A stretch of DNA of 64,000 nt from Dyadobacter sp. 3J3 (GTDB taxonomy: Bacteria; Bacteroidota; Bacteroidia; Cytophagales; Spirosomataceae), in contig NZ_VTOL01000023.1 of assembly GCF_009801115.1 (NCBI RefSeq), positions 1-64,000 of the forward strand, read 5' to 3'. Each line of letters opens with the position of its first letter. Position 1 is the first letter of the stretch. The notes under the pieces are model-generated. The model did no database searches. It was not told the DNA's origin and saw only the letters and a list, made by a program, of their open reading frames with translations. This document shows, in pieces, positions 37,526-45,559 of this stretch. The position numbers were made by a program, and so were the translations under genes.

Positions 37526-37834
37526 TTATATATACTGCTTCGCCGTAGTCCCTCCGCGTCTTTGTTCACAGATCAGCTGCGCAGGCACGTTGATTTCATA
37601 CCAGCTGAATGCGCGTATCTGCGGACTTCTGAAAATCATCGTTAGATAAATCTGATCCTGGTCATTGTCCGTGGCTATCCGCCAGCTTACCATATCGCGG
37701 TTGTTTTTTATTTCCTTAAGAGATGTAAGAATATCTTCCTTTGTTTGTGGCTCCTCAGCAAAAAGCGTGAAAGCAGCGCCGCTACTCGATACAATGTTAT
37801 CAGAATACCTGATTCCGTTTGATGTATATTACAT
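37526..37834 (-). pseudogene. Hypothetical gene with stop at codon 2
   Basis: ATG at 37832-37834, 12 nt after the upstream gene's stop, is followed directly by TAA (37829-37831). The frame is then open for 100 codons to the TAA at 37526-37528: YTSNGIRYSDNIVSSSGAAF, 'EDILTSLKEIKNNRDMVSW', IFRSPQIRAFSWYEINVPAQ. The translation is clearly protein-like, and the spacing marks this ATG as the natural start, so a CAA-to-TAA type change is likely. An internal ATG (MVSWRIATDNDQDQ) could still yield a shorter product. Function unknown. Confidence 0.5.
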
Positions 37835-37846
37835 CTAATTTGCCCG

Positions 37847-38224
37847 TTATGGATTAAACAAAAAATCAACAGCTTTTACAAATTTGCTGTTTTCGTTCTG
37901 TCTTACAGCGGTATAGGTTACAATGCAATGCATGGTAAAACAGGCCAGATAACCATCAAAAAGCTGATCCGCAAACAGATTGCTGTTTTTGTGTAGTTTT
38001 GGCCCGTACTTTTCCGTAACGCCGTGTACATTTCCGGCAAGACTGAGCCAGAAATCAAAACTAAAAAGCCCGTTGTTCCATTTCGCACGGTTCAGGTCTT
38101 GGTTTTCGTTGACAGCTTCACACATGCCCTGCACGAAATCGAGCAGAGCGGGCATTTCACCCGGAAACAACTGGTGAAGCAACTTCCCTTTTTCCACGTT
38201 TTTTAATTGATTAAAAGCTTTCAT
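37847..38224 (-). CDS. Hypothetical protein, 125 aa
   Basis: A soluble, helical protein (LKNVEKGKLLHQLFPGEMPA, 'LLDFVQGMCEAVNEN', 'ADQLFDGYLACFTMHCIVTY'). No family was recognised with confidence. It sits 51 bp downstream of the DUF932 gene on the same strand and is likely part of that operon. Its neighbours are all plasmid/ICE accessory genes. Confidence 0.6.
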   Translation of the reverse strand: MKAFNQLKNVEKGKLLHQLFPGEMPALLDFVQGMCEAVNENQDLNRAKWNNGLFSFDFWLSLAGNVHGVTEKYGPKLHKNSNLFADQLFDGYLACFTMHCIVTYTAVRQNENSKFVKAVDFLFNP

Positions 38225-38275
38225 TTTAAGGTAGGTTTGTAGCAGCCACCCCTAGGCGGCTGCCGTTTGTTTAAT

Positions 38276-39343
38276 TTAATTCATGTTGAAAATATCAGCC
38301 CCATAGCGGGTAAAGTCTTCACAGAGATTAAAAGCAGTTTGTCCGCGCAGCTGCGCAGTTCCACCAAGCAGCGTAGATTTGACTTTGGCCTCTTCATCTT
38401 TGTAACTTCTTACATTTTGAAAGTAGCCGGTCACCGCATTATAGGCCCCAAAAACGGTGCCGGCGGTTGTTTGCATATTCTGGGTAGGACTGCTCAATGC
38501 ATACTCATACACACTTTCAACCATGTTGGTATAATGGGAAGACAGTTCTTCCAGCCTGCTGTCTTTAAGCTTTCCTAGTACTTCCCGGTTGGGAGCCATG
38601 GCCATTTCAATTAGCTTTTTAAGCTCTCCGTCCGTAATGCGCACCTTTGCCCACGCGTTAAAAACCGGTTCAAGCTCGGCAGAAACCTGATTTGCAATAC
38701 CCATTACTTTGTGCGCCTGCTGCAAGCGAAGTTTTGCATTGGCCGTATGGCGGATGCGCACCACATTGGAAAGATTGCGCATGGCTGCATTCAATGTGTT
38801 TTGACATACTACACGGATGGGTGTAAACGCTGCGGTAATGCTGCCAGAACCGTCGTGTGAATTTGTAAGAAAAAGGTACTTTTCAATCAGATCGTCATCT
38901 CCTACCCGTATGTAACCCGGGAGTTTGGCTGTGATAAAAATACGCTCACCATCTCCGAGTGCTCCCGCTGTTTCATACAGAATTTCGCCACAACCTGCGA
39001 TGGAATCAAAGAAAGAAAAAGCGTCACGGTTCTGCACGATCTGGTAGTCTTTGCCGACCACCCCAAGAGGCGCACCGGTATCCATGCGCTTGGTTGCAAA
39101 AAATCCGTGAACGGGCGTTTCCCACTGGGTAATCAAATCACCGTCTGTCTCTATACGCACAGAATCTGTATAGATAAAAAGAGGTGCTTTCACTACTTCG
39201 TAGTCAAGGCCTGCCTGTTTGATTGCCTGCTCACTGGTCGGATGTTCGTCCAAAATCTGGCCTAATCCGTGCCATGCTTTTTCTTTGACAGAAAAGAAAC
39301 TGTGTTTTCCTGTATTTTCGTCGAAATGAAGGTTATGTGCCAT
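38276..39343 (-). CDS. DUF932 phage/plasmid-like protein
   Basis: 355 residues of the DUF932 / TIGR03299 family. The N-terminal signature is WHGLGQILDEHPTSEQAIKQ, followed by 'VVGKDYQIVQNRDAFSFFD', 'GDGERIFITAKLPGYIRVG', 'EKYLFLTNSHDGSGSITAAF' and 'PIRVVCQNTLNAAMRN'. This family is widespread on plasmids, phages and conjugative elements; the biochemical role is unknown. It lies 42 bp downstream of ssb on the same strand, so probably the same operon. It appears intact. Confidence 0.88.
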   Translation of the reverse strand: MAHNLHFDENTGKHSFFSVKEKAWHGLGQILDEHPTSEQAIKQAGLDYEVVKAPLFIYTDSVRIETDGDLITQWETPVHGFFATKRMDTGAPLGVVGKDYQIVQNRDAFSFFDSIAGCGEILYETAGALGDGERIFITAKLPGYIRVGDDDLIEKYLFLTNSHDGSGSITAAFTPIRVVCQNTLNAAMRNLSNVVRIRHTANAKLRLQQAHKVMGIANQVSAELEPVFNAWAKVRITDGELKKLIEMAMAPNREVLGKLKDSRLEELSSHYTNMVESVYEYALSSPTQNMQTTAGTVFGAYNAVTGYFQNVRSYKDEEAKVKSTLLGGTAQLRGQTAFNLCEDFTRYGADIFNMN

Positions 39344-39385
39344 GATGTTTGAAAGTTTAGTGTTTGAGAAATAATTGATTAGAAA

Positions 39386-39814
39386 TTAGAAAGGAAGATC
39401 GTCATCAGCATCCACTGAGCCCGCTGCAACTGCTACAGATGCGCTTGTAGCGTGACCGTTGGCCGCTGCGCCGCTTGGTGCATGCCCGCTTGCCGTGTGG
39501 CCCTTCGATTTGGTCGAATGCAGTTTTATACGGCTCACCTGAAAATTGATCACGCCAACCGGATCACCCGATTTATTGGTGTAGGCCTCAACGCCCAAAC
39601 GACCATATAATTCAACCAAAACCCCTTTGACCAGCCTAGGCGCGATAGCCTCACTGATCCAGTAGGTACACCGTATGAATGTGGTGGCTTGCACCCCCTC
39701 TCCGTTTTTTGGTTTGTAATAGTCGTTAATGGCCACAGAGAAATTGACCACTTTTTTACCTGATTTGGTTTCAGATATCTGTGCATCCGAGACAATGCGC
39801 GCTACGATTTCCAT
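39386..39814 (-). CDS. ssb: Single-stranded DNA-binding protein
   Basis: A 142-residue Ssb. The OB-fold N-terminal ~110 residues include 'SGKKVVNFSVAINDYYKP', 'ATTFIRCTYWISEAIAPRL' and KGVLVELYGRLGVEAYTNKS. An Ala/Gly-rich linker leads to the acidic tail DADDDLPF, the conserved docking peptide for partner proteins. Conjugative elements carry their own Ssb to coat incoming single strands. It is the first gene of the minus-strand accessory operon. Confidence 0.93.
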   Translation of the reverse strand: MEIVARIVSDAQISETKSGKKVVNFSVAINDYYKPKNGEGVQATTFIRCTYWISEAIAPRLVKGVLVELYGRLGVEAYTNKSGDPVGVINFQVSRIKLHSTKSKGHTASGHAPSGAAANGHATSASVAVAAGSVDADDDLPF

Positions 39815-39940
39815 AATTACAAGGATTTGTTAGTGAAAAAATAATTTTCGTTTTTTCTCTTTTCCTGCAATCTGTCTACTGAAAAACACAATTGTTTTTC
39901 CCACAAAGAAAAAACAAGAAAAAAAGAAAGCTCTGGTTAA

Positions 39941-40079
39941 GTGGCCCCTTCTCAGGCCAAAAGGAACGCGGAATAAGTCCGCTTGCGGTGGGGCCGTATT
40001 TAAGAAAACTAAAAAAATGAGTGCCCCATTATGCCGAACCTTTTGGCGATCCTAGGGAAAGCTGTATAATGGGGGCCAC
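39941..40079. repeat. Structured noncoding region upstream of ssb
   Basis: GTGGCCCC (39941-39948) can pair with GTGGGGCC near 39988-39995. GTGCCCCATTAT (40021-40032) pairs with ATAATGGGGGCCAC (40066-40079) around a smaller central fold. The region lies about 130 bp upstream of the ssb start in a 770-bp gap with no convincing gene. It may be an origin, regulatory RNA or leading-strand element. Confidence 0.45.
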
Positions 40080-40537
40080 TACCTTAGCTGCACTTTTAGG
40101 CTTGTTTCTGTGGGGGAAACAATTTAACCTACGCTAGAATCCAAAAAATTTCAGGGTAATCATCGAAAGTAGGTTTCTAATCCTTGGATAATATAGTAGA
40201 GGTGGAGTGCAAATAATCAGGTTTAAAATACCAGCAAATCACCAAACCTCAAAGATGCTGATTTGTATGGTAGCAGACTATGCAGCCAGTATAATAATGT
40301 CCGGACAAGTCATGAAAATATTTTATTGTAAGTCATATGCACCTAATAAAACTTTTCAGACGCGACGCGATGCCAAACTTGATATAGAAAATGATTTGTA
40401 ACTGTGCATCTTTCATAGGAGGATGTGATGTGATGCTTTCAACCAGTAACATCTTTCCGGTTGAATGCATCAACGGCTTGGACATTGTGCAGCGGTCAGA
40501 ACTTTTAATATTTATGCAGGTTAAATCTAAATGAATT

Positions 40538-40570
40538 GATAGCTGGCGGAAACTCTGCCCGCCAGCTATC
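40538..40570 (-). terminator. 12-bp perfect hairpin terminator
   Basis: GATAGCTGGCGG (40538-40549), a 9-nt loop, then CCGCCAGCTATC (40559-40570). It begins 15 bp after the stop of the LpxR-like gene, so it most likely terminates that minus-strand transcript. Confidence 0.75.
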
Positions 40571-40584
40571 AAAAGCGAGCACGA

Positions 40585-42437
40585 TTACATTAAAAAGTTA
40601 AAACCAAGCCTTCCAAAAGCATAGACCCTCTGCGTATTAAATAGCTGACTATCGATACCAGAAAGATTATTTCCAATTTGCTTACCGTAGAACTCCCGGG
40701 TGTTTATTGTGGCACTGAAAAATACCATGGTTTTTATCGACCTGAAGCCTACAAAGATATCGGTAAATATCATGTTGCGGTTTATAATACTTTTCCCCAA
40801 CTTCCACTTGGATATTGATTCATCGGAGTTCCCGTCGTTATCAAATTCCCGTGTATTAAACCATCCAAACCCTTCCAGCATGGAATTATGAACGATATAA
40901 CGATACTTTGCCTCAAAAGAAAAAATGAAATTATAGATCCTTCCCGGGCGATTCTTCACCATTTGTGTACCGCTTCTTTCCTTGAAAGTCAAGTTGCTGA
41001 AACCAACTCCTGCGCCAGCATAGGTAATTTGTTGTCCGATGCGCCCTTCAATCGAACTGTAAACATTAATCCAATCCTTCAAACCGCTCCTACCCTTGTA
41101 ATCTTTTATGTTTTCAGTATTTTTAAATACATCGTTTTGTTTGGAAAGAAGCATAAATTCCATGGCCTGGCTCAGGTTGAGTGTCAAACGGCCTCCATTG
41201 GCTATTTGCTGATCCCATCCTATGGGCGTTGGAGAGTCTATGGTCAGGTCCCTGTGCAAAGCAGATTGAAATGATTCCCCGATCTTGCCCCCCAAAATAC
41301 CAATTGAAAACTCGCCTCTAGTGCGGACCGTACCCATCTCATTAATCCTGTACTTAGCTCTGCCAATATAGGCAATGCCGGCAAACGGGCGATCGTTTAA
41401 ATAACTATTATTTCTGTTTAGTTTTGTCAGACTGTCATAGGGGTTGCCATTCATTCTAAGCGCGGTTCCAATCGAGTCAAACCGCAAGTATGGTGTGTAA
41501 GCCTCTATTCCGTAAAAAACGCTCTGATAATTGATGTTGTCAATTTTTAGCCTCCTGATTTCCTTTGAGAAAAAATTGAGAACAGGAATTTTAGAAACAA
41601 ATCTAAATGCCTTACCACTTAGAAAGGTATTGGCAAGCAGTCTTATTTTTATCAAATCCGTAGTCAGCTCGACCCTGAGTCCACCGGTGTAGTTCATATC
41701 CTTGTTAACTCCGGGGATGAAAACATCATTATCGTGGTAAACGTTTATTCCCTTCAATATCTGTCTGCTGGTTTCAGTAAAACGATATTCAGAAAATTCC
41801 TTTCGGGAAATAAAGTTTGACTGCTTGGCAATTAGATCCAAATTATTTTCAATACCCCTATCAAATGTTGATAGTCCTTCTTTGAAAAGAATGTACCGAG
41901 CAAGTTCTACATATAGTTCTTGCAGAGTCCCGTAGACGTGAATTTTTTGCAGGGAAGAATCCAGGGTAGCTGAGCCCTGCCCGTTGAGTGCACCCATGGT
42001 AACCAGGGTACGATAGGTGAACGAATCCCTTGGGATATAGAGGTTGTTTCTTTTCAGTCTTCCGGCCATAGCAGATCTTATTAATTCCAGTACCTGCAGG
42101 GAGTTGATCACACTATGTTTTTCCAATAGTTTCCCACATCATTGTCTGGGAGCGCTTCGTTTACTATTTCCGGGGTCACGTCCCTGTTCCACTTTCTTAT
42201 TCTTTCTTTGGCGTTATTGATAAGTGTATCACTCTTGTTCGATTGTACATTTTGCAGCTTTTCTCCAATCACGGGAGTGGGCTGCTGCTTTCGCTGAGTC
42301 CTTTTACTTTGAATACTGTCAGTAAGTGTTTCTACTTTTTGCTGGGTAGGTGAGACTTGGGCCGAGACAGGATTAAAGAATAAATAGCCAACCAGCATTA
42401 CAATCAGGTAGGCACAAACATAAAATGGTTGTTTCAT
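40585..42437 (-). pseudogene. LpxR-like outer-membrane protein split by 1-nt frameshift
   Basis: Two overlapping frames make one gene. The 5' frame (42108-42437, 109 aa) has a signal peptide (LIVMLVGYLFFNPVSAQ) and a basic linker, ending DNDVGNYWKNIV. The 3' frame (40585-42126, 513 aa) lacks any signal and starts within it. Adding one A to the A5 run at 42115-42119 gives WKKHSVINSLQ and fuses them into about 617 residues. The C-terminal barrel fits the lipid A 3-O-deacylase LpxR/DUF2219 family: MNYTGGLRVELTTD, LNDRPFAGIAYIGRAKYRI, GGKIGESFQSALHRDL, PIGWDQQIANGGRLTL. The ~150-residue N-terminal extension is unusual. It is followed by a terminator at 40538-40570. It may be a true mutation, a phase-variable tract or a sequencing error. 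Confidence 0.7.
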
Positions 42438-43722
42438 AATTAAAAGAGAGGTGAATTTTTGAGAGGATTTATTATCTGACCAGAAAAGCAGCGTGTTTCT
42501 GGTATCATTCAGCTTTTTGATGAAAAAACATTACAGGTTACAAGGTTTAGGGGGGAAGAGGCTCCAAAGCCATAAAAGGTTTCTCATTCAAGAACGTAAT
42601 ACTATATAGGTGTTTTTCGTGAAGATATTTGTCTCGGCGAAAAGCAAGATCACATGGATGATCATCGGAAGCTATATTAACTTGGATAACACTTTCCAAA
42701 TTAATTGAGTAAACATATTCATTTCTCTCAACGGTCCACCGCAACTTTATTTGGCACGCCCATTGATTAATCCTGCAAAGACGTCTGACCGATATCATAC
42801 AAGACATGCAAAATTGCAGATATAAGGAAATATTTTTTGACCTGTCATAGCTGAAAAAATATTTAATATCGTGAAGTTCTCAGCCGAAAAAAGGACCAGA
42901 ATAACTTATAAGCTACCCTCATCCAGCTAAAAGCTGACAATTTTGTGATTGTTAATAATAAAGTGGGTAGATCTCTTGAAAACAGCGCATAGCAACAAAC
43001 AACGGTTTCTGCTGTTTGTAACGGAATCAAGGTAATCACTTTTTTAAGTAGTTACCTGGAAAAGCGTTGCAACTTATTTAACGGTCGCCTACTGATATCG
43101 CTTGATTATCAGAAAAAAACGAGGATAAGTATTCTTGAATATTAAATATTCAAATCCTAACCAACGCCTTTAATTGATCTCTGCAAAGTGCGTCCAATCC
43201 AGACAGTCTTACAACCTTCCACGGTATTGATTTAACTCTAATTTGACAGCTTTTGGCAGACGCCAAAGCCAAGCTTCTTACACTGCATATTATCCTAGGG
43301 CTAACCATATTCAGAAAACGTATATTATTATGCGTTTTAGATTCAAAAATCTTTGGATTTTATACCGTATAACTGCGAATTTAGGGAGTCTGGCGGGCTC
43401 TAAAAAATAATTATCTGCATGGCAAATCGCTATCGGAAAACATAAGTTACTTGTGCTTAATATTTTAAATCCATCTAACGGAGCATCTTCCATTATAAAG
43501 TTGCTCAGAAATAAATATTTGTAAATATTCCTGAATAGCTAATACACTGAAAATTAAAGCATTGAGAATAAGTACGCGAGGGGCGCAGCGGGGCGACAAC
43601 TTTTGCTGCGCTTTTCCCAAGTAAATCGGTGAACTTACTTTGTATCGATAAATTTAACAGAAGCGGTGGGTTTCGAATCTTTAAACTTGAAGCATTCCGC
43701 CTCACATTAAAATCAATATCTT
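42438..43722. other. Long gap upstream of the tra operon
   Basis: 1.28 kb without a confident gene. A minus-strand frame at 42547-42807 (86 aa, MSCMISVRRLCRINQWACQI...) is possible but unsupported. At 43583-43611, GCGCAGC and GCTGCGC form an inverted repeat about 110 bp before the first tra-operon gene. The operon promoter should lie in this last part. Confidence 0.35.
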
Positions 43723-44253
43723 ATGTTTACTTCCAACCCATGGGGTGATTATTTCACGATGCTTGCCCCGCTGATCGCAGGTTATTACCTATTTATCGGC
43801 ATAAGATTTTATGGCCGCGATTTAAAAGCAAAGATCGCTGGACGGCGAAATAATTCCGGAAAGCCCCAAAGTCAACAGCGAAGCATGGACATACCGGATC
43901 CACCAGCTTTTACGACACAGACTGCGGATCAACAGGAGTATGAGTATACGAAGCTAGCTAAAACTGACGATGAATCGGAAAAAGAGCCAGCATCGTGGCA
44001 GAATGAAGAACTCTTCGATCAGGTGGAGCGGCTTGCCGGGCATCTGAAAGAGGCCATCGAAGAGGCGCATGAGAAAGAATATGGCAAACAAGATTTTATC
44101 CTGCTGCTACAAATGACATTAAAAGAATACCCCGCTCTACGGGGAGCACCTTTCCAGACTGCGATCAACAATCTGATCGAAACGGAATGTGCTAAATATG
44201 GCTCTATCCACCTGCGTGAAGAAGATAAAGTGTTAATATGGAAGCAGTTGTGA
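43723..44253 (+). CDS. Membrane-anchored hypothetical, start of tra operon
   Basis: 176 residues. One membrane helix lies near the N-terminus (FTMLAPLIAGYYLFIGIRFY, about 8-27), then a basic segment and a long acidic, polar cytoplasmic domain (EEAHEKEYGKQDFILLLQMT). No family was recognised. Its position just before traE suggests an accessory part of the transfer system. A GC-rich hairpin (44280-44305) follows. Confidence 0.7.
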   Translation: MFTSNPWGDYFTMLAPLIAGYYLFIGIRFYGRDLKAKIAGRRNNSGKPQSQQRSMDIPDPPAFTTQTADQQEYEYTKLAKTDDESEKEPASWQNEELFDQVERLAGHLKEAIEEAHEKEYGKQDFILLLQMTLKEYPALRGAPFQTAINNLIETECAKYGSIHLREEDKVLIWKQL

Positions 44254-44279
44254 GATAGAGTGCAACTTCCGGGCGAAAA

Positions 44280-44305
44280 GCTTCCCGCCTTATTTGACGG
44301 GAAGC
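44280..44305 (+). terminator. 8-bp hairpin between first gene and traE
   Basis: GCTTCCCG (44280-44287) and CGGGAAGC (44298-44305) with a short AT-rich loop. There is no T-run, so it may be a weak attenuator or an mRNA-processing site rather than a full terminator. Confidence 0.4.
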
Positions 44306-44356
44306 CTGCCTGGAAACAAATGAGCAAATTATGTTCAACTTTTAAATAGTGTGTGT

Positions 44357-44680
44357 ATGAGAGCGAGGCGATTGATTTTAAAAGGCAAACATCGTTTGCT
44401 ATTAACATTGGCCGCGGCGACGGCGACCCTGGTAGCACGGGCGCAGGACGGGGCGGCGGGCATCGAAGAAGCAGATTCAAAAGTTCGGGAATATTTTGAA
44501 CCGGGAACGAATCTGATGTATGCAATCGGCGCAGTACTAGGCCTGGTCGGAGCCATTAAGGTTTTCCAAAAGTGGAATGCAGGCGACCAGGATACAGGTA
44601 AAGTAGCCGCCGCTTGGTTTGGCAGCTGTATATTCCTGGTTGTGGTGGCGACGGTACTTCAATCCTTCTTTGGAATATAG
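44357..44680 (+). CDS. traE: TraE-like (DUF4134) conjugation protein
   Basis: About 107 residues. A signal-like N-terminus (LLLTLAAATATLVARAQ) and two hydrophobic helices follow: 'NLMYAIGAVLGLVGAIKVFQ' and FGSCIFLVVVATVLQSFF, with the family-typical 'KWNAGDQDTGKVAAAWFG' between. This is the VirB2/TrbC-like small membrane component of Bacteroidota T4SS. I chose ATG 44357 over the GTG at 44351. It is separated from traF by two inserted genes, including the methylase-helicase. Confidence 0.88.
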   Translation: MRARRLILKGKHRLLLTLAAATATLVARAQDGAAGIEEADSKVREYFEPGTNLMYAIGAVLGLVGAIKVFQKWNAGDQDTGKVAAAWFGSCIFLVVVATVLQSFFGI

Positions 44681-44889
44681 TTCTGCATGTCCAGTAATGA
44701 AATTCCATTTTAACATGAGGGCCAGGCCATCGGATATATATCCCAAAGCTTTCGTTTGAAAGCAATCAGCAGCACATCACCTTATTTATCTGCCCCTGAA
44801 GCATCAGGCCAAGCTTTAAAGGTCACTGTTATTTGATTTCAAAAAAGCACGCGACGGGTCTTTGAGCGCCGCAAAGTTACAAATGGAGC

Positions 44890-44925
44890 AGCCGGTAAGG
44901 AGGCGCCAAGTCTCCTGCCGGTTTT
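44890..44925 (+). terminator. Terminator-like hairpin before 180-aa gene
   Basis: GCCGG...GGAG (from 44891) pairs with CTCC...CCGG (to about 44921), and a TTTT run follows. It lies in the 286-bp gap after traE, so partial termination there could separate traE from downstream tra genes. Confidence 0.4.
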
Positions 44926-44966
44926 AATAAACCTAAAACATTATTAGTACCAAACCTATCATAACA

Positions 44967-45509
44967 ATGAGCGGACCAATCAATAAACTAGGTTATCAGC
45001 CCCTGGCTCCCATCCTACCGGTAATGGAGCCTACAAAATTTAGTTCTTTTCAGGATTTAAAAAATAGTGTCATGCAGCAGCGATTAAAACAAAAACTTTG
45101 GGCTCATATCATTGTAAGCAATCCAGGGCTCATCATCCAGCTTGAGAGGAGTGATCAACTAAGCAATTACCTGGAAAGTAAAATCGAATCCGTGCTGCCG
45201 CTACTCGATCAGCTCACCAGCGAAGGCAAAGCTGACTACATCATCGAAGAACGGTGTATTCATGCGCTTGTAGCAGAGATGAGACCCTACCGCTTCAATT
45301 ATCTGTGGAATGTGCTTGAAGAGGAATTCAATCCATTTTTTAAGAGTTGGGAGCAGGACGGCATACTGACCTACGAGCTCATCAACCTGCAGCAGTACTG
45401 CAAAGACACCTTTGACGCGCTGGGCTTTACTATGGATGATGCCTATGAGGATCAGATTTATAACGCGATCACGGGCATGATAGACGAATACATTCGGCAG
45501 CAATACTGA
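44967..45509 (+). CDS. Hypothetical protein upstream of methylase-helicase
   Basis: 180 residues, soluble and helical (LKNSVMQQRLKQKLWAHIIV, 'YRFNYLWNVLEEEFNPFFK', 'YEDQIYNAITGMIDEYIRQQ'). No recognised family. It lies 50 bp before the 1829-aa methylase-helicase gene in the same direction. Proteins in this position are common on Bacteroidota conjugative elements and may be helper proteins of the large enzyme; this is inference. Confidence 0.65.
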   Translation: MSGPINKLGYQPLAPILPVMEPTKFSSFQDLKNSVMQQRLKQKLWAHIIVSNPGLIIQLERSDQLSNYLESKIESVLPLLDQLTSEGKADYIIEERCIHALVAEMRPYRFNYLWNVLEEEFNPFFKSWEQDGILTYELINLQQYCKDTFDALGFTMDDAYEDQIYNAITGMIDEYIRQQY

Positions 45510-45559
45510 GCACCAAGCCAAACGGATTAACCATCAAAAACCATTAAACACCTAAAGAA

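Noticed and set aside
40207..40401. 64-codon plus frame with a faint IS3 transposase-like piece
   Set aside because: The similarity is limited to about 15 residues and unsupported by flanking sequence.
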